From contig VXAU01004384.1 of the NCBI GenBank assembly GCA_013399695.1, positions 551,201 to 615,200 of the forward strand: a stretch of 64,000 nt of DNA, in the 5' to 3' direction. The position numbers were made by a program, and so were the translations under genes. The notes beneath the pieces were generated by a model. The model did not search any database and was not told the origin of the DNA. It saw only the letters and a list, made by a program, of their open reading frames with translations. This document shows, piece after piece, positions 23,301-35,900 of this stretch (positions are counted from its first letter, which is position 1; each line of letters starts with the position of its first letter). Source of the DNA: Formicarius rufipectus. Its lineage: Eukaryota; Chordata; Aves; Passeriformes; Formicariidae.

Positions 23301-26300
23301 TCGTATGATACTGTTTTAGGCACAAAGCGTCCCAGTTTTTTTAATACTTCATCACTTATTAATGCCACAGATTGTTGAAGAGTTGTCAGCATCCTCATTT
23401 TTTATGTATTGACAGATATATCTGATTTGTTATTAGTTTTTAAAGGATTTATTCCTCTCTGGTTATATTTTTCCTAATTATTTACTGTATTTCCCAATAG
23501 CTTATCCCCCTTCCTGGCTCCACTTTTTCTTTTTTCTTTTGCATCTGCTTTCACATTTGATGTTTTTTCACTTAAATGTGAACCCCATCAACATCAGACA
23601 CATCAGACCCCATTTCATGCCCCTCTAGGAGAGGACTTGTGAGGATGTCAGCAGGAGATGGAGGAGGAGTTTGACTCAGTTCTGCCAGCGGGGATCTCCC
23701 GACAGCTTTGGCCTGGTGGTACTGCATCACCAATGGTTTTCATCACTGCAGCTGATACTAATGAGGGCTACATTAAAGTGAGCTCCATTATATGTATATG
23801 CACTGTGGTTACTTAACTGCAGTGTAAACATGCCAGGATTTATGCTTGCACAGTGCCTGGTGCAGTCTGATAATGATCTTTGAATTCTGCCCTGGTATAA
23901 ACAATTTAAGAAAAAAAAAAAAGGAATACCCCGATTCCAGCACTGTAAAGGGCCCTAGTGTCACAAGGATGGGTGGGAACATGCACTTCCCTCTCAGGAC
24001 TGACACATGCAGCAGCTGGAAACACACACATTCCTGTGGGAGCACTTTCTAGTCCATTTTAAATCAAGAGGCCAGATAGGCTGGGATCAAATAGCTCGAT
24101 TTGTAAATACTGTGGAATTTACTTCAATGCAGGTAAATGATGGCACTGTCAAGTTATACAACTCTAAGATTCTCTGTTTCCCTGCATTTTTGGATAGGTC
24201 TGGCTTACTGAGGAAAGAGCAGGCAAAACCTTCCTCTGTAAATCAGTACCCTAGTGTGTATAATAGGAGGGTTGGTTTTCATCCTGCAGAGGAAATTGTG
24301 ATGGCTGGGGAGGACTGAATGGTCAGGCTGTAATTAATGAGCAAGGTTTGACATTCAAAATAGTCACCAGAAGTCAATGTGCCAAGCTAAACACAAAGGA
24401 TGTGTCTACACTTACATCTTTCTACTGTGCATCATGCTGATCCTGAGACTGTAATCTCCTAAATGACCAACTGATCAGAGCTCTGTCTGTGGAGTGCACT
24501 TTGCTTTTCTCTGTACTGATGGAGAGCTGGGTCCTGGTCTGTGGTGAAGGCAGGACATGGCAATGACCTGCAAGGATCCAAGAGGTATGAAGCAACAGAT
24601 GCCACAGTATGATGTAGTTAAACTGACAAATCTTTAAAAGTCTTAATTCTTCTCTGGCATTTTTCACTCAGGGAAGGTGCTGAATTTGTCCTGTTTCTTT
24701 GAACCTCTAAACTCTTCAGTAATGTTAAAATCAAATGGAACAGACACAAGAAAAATGAGGCTCTACCTTCCCTTCAGCTAAGAGAATGTGAAGTTTGGAG
24801 CATGGGCTGTCCTTGCTCTTGGCCAAGTCCTGCTACCCCTTCTTCTAGGAGATAAACCTTAAGATTCTAAAAGCCAGTTTGCAGCAACCTTAAGACAAAC
24901 TTTCTAGCAACCAATTTCACCAGTGGCTTCTCCTTCCAAAGTTGACCTTTGTGACAGGTACCACAGCCAGAATGACTGCCCTCCTCTTTTAGCTTTCTGT
25001 GATTTGCATGCTCTCCCTATTATGAGGGGTTAATTACTCCAAAACGATTGTAAAAGGTTTGCCTCTGCACACCCACAAATACATCTGCTGCTTCTCCCCT
25101 GTGAAAAACACGGTAGAGCCTTTTGTCCTGGAACTGCCCATGTCATAGGTATTTTGATATGATTATTGTAATATTAGAAGCTTAGTTAACTGTAAGGAGA
25201 ACAAGATAGTTTTATATCTCCATGTTATCTCTGAAGTCTTGTATTTAACAGGTTAAATCCAGTTGTTCACTGGGAAATCATCCAGAGAAGCTATTTCCTG
25301 TTCTTCCGTTCATTTTTTCAAGTTTAAATATGTACAGCTTTTCATGTTTTTAAAAAGTAATTATTTTGTCTTGTGTTTTTGAATTGCACCTAAAGAAGCC
25401 TGCAATTTGTATCAAGTGCACAGCTTTATTATGCCAATTTTTTTTTTTACCTAATGCAACCTTCTGAATACATTATATCCTTGCTGTTTACTAGGAAACC
25501 ATATTTCTGTGAAAGCATGCAAAACAAACATTTCTCTAAATCTATATGATCTCCTGGCAGTCTAGGGGGAGAAGGCAAGAGAATATCATGAGTAGATCAT
25601 CAGTGAGCCAGGTTTTGTGTCTGTGTAAGAACAAGCAGGTTCTAGGAAATGGATCAGAAAAGCCTCTTATTTTTTTTTCTATTTTCTTCTTAATACTTAA
25701 GATTATTGCATGCAAATTTCACACTGGACTCTTATGTAAAAGAAAAAATTGTGTATTTGTTGAATAACTAAATATATGAGGACCCTTTTTTTACAAGTGT
25801 TTAAAAAAGTACCATGGATTTACAACTGAGGAAAAAAATTTATGCATTTAGTCTCTGAGGAGGAAAAAATCATACCATTATACAGATAAAACCAAATAGT
25901 CACAAAACCTTTTATCATCTCCTAGCTTCTATTTAGAAAAGCATATGTATAGGTGTGTTTAAGTCCCATTATGCGCTGTTCTAAATTGTACATAATTCCT
26001 ACTGCTGCATTATGCTAATGGTAGTAAGTCCTGTAGCTGGCAATACCCAAGTGCTCAGAGGCATTCAATAATACCCAGTAGCATTAACCACAAGATCTCT
26101 TGCAGGTGCCTGAAGCAGTATAAGCACCTAGGCCAAGACAGAATAAAGAATAACTTGTGAACTCCTCTTCCATAAGGAAATGCAGCTAATGGGATTGGTA
26201 TAGCAGTCTCATCAAGAGCCTGAAAAAATCTGGGCTCATGCTACTAAGTGCTTGTGAGAAATATAAATGTGTTGTAAACCATCTCCCATATATTTCCACT

Positions 26301-28929
26301 TTTTCTCTTCAACTTTCTTATTTATAATTAACACCTCTCTTTATCTTGTTCATTCTGAGTATCTTTGTTCTTTTCAAGTTAAATTATTTAATGCTATCTC
26401 TTCCTCTCGTTTAAGCTCCCTTTATCTCGTGATCCCTTCTCGTTTATATTAAAATCTCTCCTGTCTAAATGCATAATCAGATGACATCTGCTACTAGGGA
26501 ACTTAAAAATCCCAGCACCTTCCCTAAAGTAACTGTGCAGTTATTAGGCAGCAGGGTAGGTTGTACAGACAAGAGCCTGGGCACACAATAGAAACGGGCT
26601 CCACGTGGCACAAAGAGGAGCCCACACCTTGGCATCAGTCACAGACCATGCCAGCCTGACTGTTCACAGTGTGAAGCCCAGAAATGCCCAGTCCACTTCT
26701 GCATCTTTGCAGACATGAAAACCAGTTGCTGCTCACATAAAGAGTCCTGTTGGTTTCAACAGATTACCTGTGAGCAATGAGGATTTGGTGTCACGTAGCT
26801 ACGCGTGTCATGGAGCTCTCGTATTATGCAGAAGGAAGCATAAGGGCCTTGGGAGGCAGGAAAGCATCTGGAAGCCCCGAGGTATGTTTGCAGTTCAACA
26901 AAAATGAAAATTTGGTCATGTGAAAACAAAGGGAAGCTAAACTCTCATTCCTGTACTTTGTCTAAGCCACAGCTAAATATACCCCAAAATGTTTTTTGTG
27001 CAGTTTAATGGAGAATACACATACACATATGCCAGACCATTCAGGATCTGGTTGAGTCTCATGGCTAATTAGGATATGTATATTATCTGTACGGGAACCT
27101 GATGAGGAATGTGAAATGTTGCAGGATATAGTTTTAGATGACACCGAATTGTCCCTCTCTAATACTGAGCAAATGCCTCAGTATGGGTAGGTTCCCTTAT
27201 AGCAACAGTCATGCTGTCTTGCAGACAGATTTAGGATGTGTGAGAGTCCTGCCACTTATAAAATTCACTTGCAGTGTTTTGCTCCTTCCTGCTCTGCTCT
27301 GGTAGAACATGGCAGGGCTTACAGAGTGATCTCTTATTTAAAAGCAGGAACAATTGCATCTGTTTAATCTAATTACCACAATAATAGCAGAACAGCTTTT
27401 AAACAAACCCAGCTAAAATATTTTTGTGTGAGTCTTTTAATACACAGCTTAGAATATCTGCATAAGATCTGAAAGATTGCAAAAAAGGGTGTCCTGTGAG
27501 CCCATGTATTTTGTAACTCAGTTGGCGAAAGATGTTTAGTACAAACTTCAGATCTCTTGGAAATGTATAGGCAAAGCACTCAAAGCAACAGAGCCTTATT
27601 AAAGCTTATCTTTTTATTTTGAATATAGATGAAAGTTAAACTTTGTTATATCTGATGACTTTTAGTTTTTGTTTGTTTGGGTTTTTTTTTTTACATTTCT
27701 TTACTGTTCTAAATGTAATACACAGTTGACATATCTCATCCTTCTTTAGAAAAAGAGAGACAGGCTTGGGACTCTCCATAAGATCTTCCAGAGCCTAGGA
27801 CTAAATCTGAGGTTTCTAACTTTTGCCAATTAGATCTGCTGTGAGCAAATATCCAAAACCTGTTGGCAAAATGAACATGGAATTAGCCTGAACAGTGTCC
27901 AAGAGTAGAAATTCGTAAGTAGTGTTCACCTGCAAAGGGAGAGGAGCAGGATTAGTACCACATAAAAACTATGATGCCAAAGCAAGGTGAGACTGCTGTC
28001 TCTAGTGATCAATTGAATTTTCTTGCTAGACTGAGCATCTTCCATACCTGTCCCTTGGCATCCATCTGTATCTTCTGCTGACATTGCAGCAACTTCATTT
28101 GCTTTGAAATTCAGCCACTTCTGAGTGTGTATCTTTTGGTCTTGATTATTTATAACTGTGTTTTTCCTCAATTGTGCCAAAGCTGCTTGTCCCTTCTAGC
28201 CCTGCTGGTGCAGAGTGAGGCCTCTGCATCTTGTAATGAGAACCATCAGAAACAGGGTGCAAAGTTGCCTTCCCATCTCTGTTAGGACCTCTAGGACCAT
28301 GTACAAATTCACCAAAATTCACTGGTCTCCTCCCCGTTTCTCTGCTGTGTTCAAATCATGGGGCCTGTGATAGCGAGCTTTCAGAGCCACTTAGGAAAGG
28401 ATGTAAGTCCTCTGATAGATCAAAGGTGCAGATATCCTAGAACTAGGGACAGCTCACCCATGAGTATCCACACAAAGATTTAATATAATTCATATGATAA
28501 ACTTTACATCTTCATCTGATTTATCTTTCCTGTGCAGTAATCAAATCCTATGCTTGCTCTAGACAAACACCCATAATGCATATATTTTCCCCCATTATGC
28601 AGTGGTTGCCCAGGCAGATGCAGTGAGGTTCTGCAATTCGTCCCTTCTATGTGAGAAGGGAACAAGGACCTGCATGTACTCCAGTAAACTTCAGTAAAGC
28701 AGTGAAATGTGTAATTGGATCCCCTTGGCGCTGGGAGAAGGCATGTTCCCTCTGCACTCAAAAATCTCAGCTATGATGTACCCATGCGAACCTCAAGGGA
28801 CGCACAGAAATACGCAACTCTTGGGGATGGCAGCGGAGCTTTGGAGCTGTGAACATTTACATCCTCAGCAGCAGAGAGCAGGGCTGGTCTTTGAAGCCTG
28901 AACGCGTCCACAGGGGCTGTGCAGTATGA
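20314..28929. other. Intergenic DNA, no gene recognised
   Basis: Open frames are short on both strands and none resembles a known protein or is bounded by convincing splice sites. Local features are a near-palindromic CpG-containing site at 26,792-26,807 and a T/TTTG-rich run at 27,665-27,695. No RNA gene was identified. Confidence 0.6.
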
Positions 28930-29471
28930 ACTTACCCAAATGTTTGGGAATCGCGCGGGATTCCCAGCGGCCGGCTGAGCAGCTGGATGGATGGATGGCA
29001 GAGCATCTCCTGCTTCATCACTTCCCTGCTCATGAGAGCGGAGCGCGGGGGTCCTGCCTGGGCAGGGCTGAGCTAGTGTATTCGTCGGGACAAGAGGGGA
29101 ATAGGGAGTGGAAAGCGCCGCTCGAGCATCGAGGCTTTACGATGCTCTGTTTAAATGGAAATATATTTAGAAATAAAGCAAGGAACAGTCCGCCGCCGGC
29201 AAGCTGCGGTGCCGGCGAGACACACCGCGGGCGCTGCTGTCGGCGTGTCCCGACAGGGGCTTCTGCAGCGGGGCTGGGCAGGAGCCGTGGGGTCTGACCC
29301 GAAGGGACCGGCGGAGGCGGCGCCGCTCCGCGTGTCCCTTGTGTGCGCGCAGCGGGGGCACGGACGTGACACAGCCCCCGCCCGCGCTCCCGGCACTCCT
29401 CGTCGCGGAGCCCAGCTGCCGGTGTTTGCGCTGCCGGCCGCCGCCCTGGCCCACGCCCGCCATTCCACGAT

Positions 29472-29704
29472 NNNNNNNNNNNNNNNNNNNNNNNNNNNNN
29501 NNNNNNNNNNNNNNNNNNNNNNNNNNNNNNNNNNNNNNNNNNNNNNNNNNNNNNNNNNNNNNNNNNNNNNNNNNNNNNNNNNNNNNNNNNNNNNNNNNNN
29601 NNNNNNNNNNNNNNNNNNNNNNNNNNNNNNNNNNNNNNNNNNNNNNNNNNNNNNNNNNNNNNNNNNNNNNNNNNNNNNNNNNNNNNNNNNNNNNNNNNNN
29701 NNNN
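29472..29704. other. Assembly gap (233 undetermined bases) in the SLC10A7 promoter
   Basis: The gap lies within the CpG island, ending 99 bases before the start codon. It probably hides part of the 5' untranslated region or core promoter. GC-rich first exons are a common drop-out in bird assemblies. Confidence 0.97.
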
Positions 29705-29803
29705 CGGAGGGGCCGCGCCCCGCCCCGAGCACAGCCCCGCTCGGCACCGCCCAGCGCGGCCCCGCTGCCCCGGACACAGCCCCGCCGCGCCGCGGGCAGC
29801 GCC

Positions 29804-29903
29804 ATGGGGCTGCTGGAGCGGCTGCGGAAGGAGTGGTTCATCCTGGGCATCGTGCTGGTCATCGCGGTGGCGCGGCTGGAGCCCGGCGTCGGCGTCAAAG
29901 GCG
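29804..29903 (+). CDS. SLC10A7: SLC10A7 coding exon 1
   Basis: The exon starts at an ATG with G at -3 and G at +4, a strong initiation context, and reads MGLLERLRKEWFILG onward through the first membrane helix. It ends after one base of codon 34 at a GTGAGT donor. Upstream in the same frame there is neither a stop nor another ATG between the start and the gap, so the start rests on agreement with the family N-terminus. The Arg/Lys-rich stretch before the first helix favours a cytoplasmic N-terminus by the positive-inside rule. Confidence 0.95.
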
Positions 29904-32900
29904 GTGAGTGCGGGCGCTGCGCCCTGGGAGCGCTAGGGAAGCTCGGGGAGCCCTGTGGGACATGGGCAAACACTCCTCGCCGGCCCGTGCGGGGTCCCGG
30001 CCCCTGGGGAAGTGCTTCCAGGTGTATCCCCGCGTGTGGTCCCCCGGCGGCTGGAGCAGCGTCCTGCTCCTTTGGGGCTGGCGGTGCTTTAAGCGGAGGA
30101 GGGACCTGCTGTGGATGTGCCCCTGTTAAACTCCGCCGTAACTTCCAGAGCTCTGGGCATAAAAGTCCTCGCAGTCATGCCTATGGAATTCTGCCATCCG
30201 TGAGCTTCCCCCGGAGGTGTAGCTGCAGGTACACCGTGGTAAATTCTCTGCTGCTAGGCGTTTTCTTTCACTTATTAATATCACTGTTTTATTTTAAAGT
30301 TTTTTTCTGTTCCCCTCGTTGTTGTTTGCTCTTACTTACGAAAGGTGAGGGCAAACAGTGTGAATGATCCTGTTGGAAGTGGTGTCAGATGCTTACAGTG
30401 AGCAAAGCGGAGGAAAGGTCTGTCCTTCGCTAAGCAGCGAGGTACTGTGTGTTTCTTGCAACAGGAGCTGATGAAACATCCAGTGTTACTTAAACATAAA
30501 CAGTGTATCTTAAAGTAGAAATGCTGGCAGCGTCTTCTGGTCAGCTTCCATTGGAACTTCAGCTCCAGATGTTCACAATTTTCAAGAACAAATTAAATGT
30601 TACCTTCCTTTTTGGTGTTGGTTCTCTGAAGATTTAAGTAAAGGGATGTAGAATACCCGAACAGCATTCCTTTAGCGATTCCATGTTATGTGAGGGAAGG
30701 AAGAATCTAACTGGGCTTTTATATACATAGGTTTTTACTTTTTTTTTTTGTTTTCATTAACAGAGCTGAAGTTTGAGCATAGACAGCTTCTCACTGAGGA
30801 GCCAGGCGTTTTTTGTCTCCTCTTACCTTCTGGGAAAAAAATAAAGTGATTTAAAAAAAAAAAAAAGGCTCTGAACCCTTGCTGTGGCAACTGAGGCTCT
30901 GGTACTTCATGGAGTTCAGGGTAGGCAAATTCCTGCTGTGTAAGGATCCCTTCTAACATCTGTGTGCTGTTCTGCATAGATGAATAGAACCCACATGGGG
31001 ATCTTGCAGGATCCATGCTTTGTTTTCAGCAGACCTTAAAGACAACTTTAAATTGATGGTACAAGGTGTTCTGTCCCTTTCTGGTTTGACTGTCATGCTA
31101 ATTGTTAGAAGCAATGTGGGAGATCCTTTTAACCAGAATAGGAGATAATTTTTCCTCAGCTAACTTCCTGCATGGAAGCACTATGATGGAGCACTTAATT
31201 TAATTATCCTACTGCAAAGAGATGTCAGGCTTTGACATGGTATTGTTCCTGGGACAACTTGCCTGAAAAATCTTGTAAGCATTGATTGAAACTAGTGAGC
31301 ATGTGTTCCCCAAAGTGGTTTTCCCTCTTCTGGATCTACATGATTTCAGTGCTCTGAGGAAAAAAAAAATCTTTTTAAAACCAGAGAAAGAAAGAAGTGG
31401 GGGGTGGGAAATATCAATGTATGAAAAAGCCTTAGTTTGTTGTCTTCCAGCTGATATAACCATGCACTGTAATTTGTAGGGCCTTACCGAATGATATAGT
31501 GGTCCAGCATCCGTACCAGTGGAACTGTGCCATAAATAACAAAGACTTGTGCTGTTGTCACCTCCAGGACCTAAGCCAAGCCTTTTTTATGTGTTTTCCT
31601 CTTTGATAAATGAGCCCATTTAGTTCCTTTGTTAAAAGAACTTTTCTGACTAGAAAATGATCAGAGACGAAGGGGATCTGTTGTGACCTGAGTTCCCTGC
31701 GCTCCATGACTGTATGGCTGCTCTAGTGGTAGAGGCTTCTCCTGTGAAAAGAAGTTCAGGTAGCCCAGTGAAAAACCCTAAAATATCAGAACTGAGTCCT
31801 GTAAGAACCCCTGTTTTAGCCAGACTAACCTACTGCCTATATCCCTAGTGTGCATGTGCATGTTTGTATATGCTCTAATCATCTGTAAGAGTAAAAAACA
31901 TATGTAACTGTGTATAGAATACACAGTTTTATGTATAACTAGATATATTTATGTAAGCTTTCTGTTTGTCCCTGTTTATTCAGTTAATGTGCCATAATTT
32001 TGCAACTAGCCACGTGCTTTGTTGCAACTTTAACTCTTGCATTTCCTGTCTGATTTTTTTCCTTACCCTTCATATATGTTGTGGGGGTTTTGGTGTTGGT
32101 TTTTTGTTTGTTTGTTTTGTAATTTTGATTTGTGCAATCAACTCCCTCTAATGTAAGGATCATTGACCTGACTCCAGTGTGACCATCAATGTGTCATGCA
32201 TTCAAGACAGCAGAATGGTTTTTCTCTTTCGGAGTGTTGAGTAAAGGCTTGCTTGTTTGCTGCTGCAGTTTTGCTCATGACTGCTTCTGGTCACTTGTAG
32301 AGTTAGGGTATTACTTTGGTCCTAAGTAGATCACTAATATTTTCTTTCTAGTATCTGGTTGAATGCTGATGAAAAAAATTACTGTAGATATTTTCAGGGC
32401 CTCTGAAGGCAAAATGTATTAAGAAAATGAATCATTTTTACAGGAGTGTAAAAAAAAATTGATTTTAATCTCCCTGAAAAAAGTATATAAATATGCACAA
32501 ATGTAAGCCTTTAATGTAGTTGAACCCTTGGAGGTGCAGGCACCTGCCTTTGCTGATCTCACTGCAGCAGTGTCTGAAATGTGTTATTGTGGGGCTGGAA
32601 TGAACCATTTTGCCACAGCCTTGTGATGAGGAAAGAGTACAGCACTGTATTGCCCCGAGGAAACCATTGCAAGGTATGGCTTGGTTTTCTCTGTGCAGAT
32701 GGCCAGACAGGTGTGTGTGTTGTAGGGCAAGAAGTGAGAGAGAGAGGTGTGAGTGACATCCACAGCCCTGTGAAGGTAGCAGCTAATATTTTTATTGGAG
32801 TGTGTGGTTTGAGTTTGCAGATGCTGTAGGGATACTCTGATGACAGAGCTGTGAAAAGCTCCCCATTTTCAAATTTCCAGAATTTACTTACTAGTCCTCA

Positions 32901-35900
32901 GTGACCTCTAATCACGGAAGCCAGATTTGTATGGCATCATAACTCACTCACTGGCTTGCTTTTATTTAAAAATGAATAACGTGCTTTCTGTAACTTAATA
33001 GAAACCTCATTCTTTTTATTGGAGACTTTAATGATTAGATTTTTTTCGAAGTGTTTTTCTAAGTATTCTCATTTGCTTTGATATAGTATAAGCATATCAT
33101 TATCTCTTTGACTGTAGTTTACTTTGTTCTCTATGTCTGTATTTTTTAGGACCCTTGAAACCAGAAATTACCATAACTTACATTGCCGTTTCAGCTATAT
33201 TCTTTAACAGCGGACTCTCCTTAAAAACTGAGGTATTGTATTTTCTCATTGCTTCATTCTCATTATGCTTTAAAAAGTTATGTGTTCCTTTTGATCAGTT
33301 TTGAATGGAGTTGGAATATTGAATGACTGTGCTGTTGTTGGCAAACAAGTGAAGATAAACATTAGACATTTATGGACTAACCTTCCTTGAATTCAGAAAG
33401 TTCTTCACAAAGCAATGAAGAGGATGGGAAAGAGAGTGTCAATAAATTTCATCTATCCATAAAGGGTGGGTTGTTTGACTTTGCAGTGCTTTAACTAAAT
33501 GAAACTGATGAGCAAACTTTCAAGACTGGATCTACACCCTGGATGTGTCTCAAACCCAAATCAGGGTGAGATCCAGGAGGGTACTAGCACCTGCCTTCTG
33601 CTAACCCTTCTGCATTTGACTTCTCCACTTCTCAGCTGAGATCTCGGCCAGAAAACTGTGTGAATCCTAGGAGAGAATTAGTAGGGAAGCAGGTACAGAG
33701 GGACGACTATACAGAGTTTTCATTCCTCTCTAGGAGACAAAAGAAAGGTGTGAGCTCACTGTGCCTCATCTTATCTACTGGTGTGCTGTCCAGGTGAAAC
33801 TGTTTAGGTTGGTCACTACTGCAATGATGGAAGCAAAGACCTGGTGGCTCTAAGTTTCTGCACTGAGTAGGGAGAGGACAGCAGCTGGGATCAGCACAAA
33901 AGGGTTTCTCTGTGGGTACAATGCCAATATAGAGGTTGAAAGTCTTGGCAATCTTTTCCTATAGGATTTGGTTGTGGATGGGTGGATTTGAAGTGCCTAC
34001 GCTCTGCTGCATGTCACAAGCACTGAAATTTGTTTCAAGTTCTGTGTCACACGTTTTTCAAAGAGGAACAGTCTGTGAGTCAGAAGAGATGAAGGGAAGA
34101 ACCTCCTAGTGCTGTCTAAAGGAGGCTTGGAGAAAGGAAATGCTGACTGTGTGCCAAGAAGAGAAGGAGCACCCATAGTTGGAGTGCAACACTGCATGTT
34201 TCTGCTGATACAGTTTTTCGATGCCAGTTATATTGTTGGCTGTGCTAACAGGTGATGTTATTTGTATGGTGCATGATACTAATGCCTGAAGGAATCACCA
34301 CGATACTGTCCAGTTATCTCCTGGTGCACTGGGGTTTGGGTGAACCGTGTGCATATAACAAAAATTGTTTCTGTACCTGTGTTGTGGTCGTGGTGGTGTT
34401 TGAAGTGGTGGCTGCCCTCTCCTCCACTCTCTGCTGGCAGTTCTGGCACTAGGGCCTCTAGTTCTGCCAGGCCACAGTGGGAGTGAAGGGAGTAACTTTA
34501 AGTCAACTTTGTAGCAGTTATTTAGAGGATTGTGGTATTATGGGGATGTAGGAAGAAAGCATGTTATCTATTTGCCTGGGATAGTAATTAATCCTAAAGG
34601 AAATAGGCTGTCGAGAGGCGCTTTTTTCCACAGAGAAGAGGACCTGAAACACAAACCTGAATAGAATTAATGAGAGTTTTCAGGTTTAGGAATCTTTGCA
34701 TTAAAAAAAAAAGGTAAAATTTCTTTCCCTTTTACGAGTTTGCATCCTTGAAACCTTGTGTTTGTAAAACAGCTGCGAGTGAAATCAGTAGCATTATCAG
34801 TCTTGATTAGATTCTTAATGCTGGTGTACATCTAACCTTCTCTAGTTCAGGGCACATGACTAACACTTTCCTGGGCAGTATGTCAGGTTCTGCTTTGAAC
34901 TTGCATACCTTTTTTTCATCTTTGGTGCTGAAAGCCATGTATTGATGTAAATGAAGCTTTTTCAGGAGCAGATGTTTATGTCAAGGTCCAGATCTCAGTT
35001 TGTTTTAGAAGCAGCAGTTAGGGCTGGTGCTGTATATCCAGCTTTGTTGCAGGAAAAAGCTGAGCCTTTCCTGAATTTCTGCCATGGTTGTAGAAGATAA
35101 AGAGAAAGAAAACCATTTTGCTCATTGCACCTTGTGCTGTTACTTCCTAAAGTGTATGTTAAAAACAATCCTTAAATGTGTTGGCAGGCTGAGTCATGAT
35201 TTTATTAAAATCCTCTGGGGCATGTTTTAATTGTTTAAGGCACAACCTCAAGTTGGTATTGTTAGTTAATACACTTCTTTTATTGGATTGCAAAATAAAT
35301 AGTTCCTGCTTTTGTTCTTGACCTGTGTGTTGGCAGTTCTGCCTTGGCTAATATATTGGTTAGGTGGAAAGTACTGTTTGGGTTGCCTTATGGGAGGATA
35401 AAAAGTTGTATAAGTGTTAACAGAGGCCTTCTGATAAATCTGACAAAATTAGAAGTAACTAATGTTCTTTTAAGGTTACACTTCTGGTTTTATCTGCTAT
35501 GAAAGTACGTGCTCAAAAATTTTCGCTAACATGTTCAGAAAGCATTTTACAAAGTAATTGGCAACATTCATGTAGAGGCTGTCTGTGCATGACCTTGTTA
35601 CATTTTCAGAACTAGATGTGATTGAGGTCCTCTTACACTTGTGGAAATAGTCTGTGTCTAGGAATGACAAGAACGTTTGATTCCACCTTAATATAATGCT
35701 GTTTCAGTTTTCAGTGACTGGATAGCTTGCGCTTTTAAAGCAAATACCTCCTGTAGGGCCCCAGAAATTAAGTCACATACTTGAGTTATCCGTTTCCATG
35801 AGGAATCTGGCAAGCCACTGGAAACACTGTTTGCTCTGTGTGGGTATTTCCTCAGAGGAGTCCAGCCATGACCATCCTAAGCATGGCTGGATGGCAGCAG

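Larger units (their letters stand above)
28930..30125 (+). promoter_or_regulatory. SLC10A7: CpG island and promoter of SLC10A7
   Basis: CpG density rises sharply from about 28,930 and stays high through the first coding exon until about 30,125. No TATA box sits near the start codon, but CCGCGCCCCGCCCCG, an Sp1-type GC box, lies at about 29,712-29,726, some 80 bases before the ATG. This is the usual promoter type for broadly expressed genes. The exact transcription start cannot be placed because 233 bases just upstream are undetermined. Confidence 0.75.

Noticed and set aside
29155..29973. Long open frames on both strands of 200-340 codons
   Set aside because: They are long only because they run through the 233 undetermined bases and the CpG island; the only real coding part is SLC10A7 exon 1.
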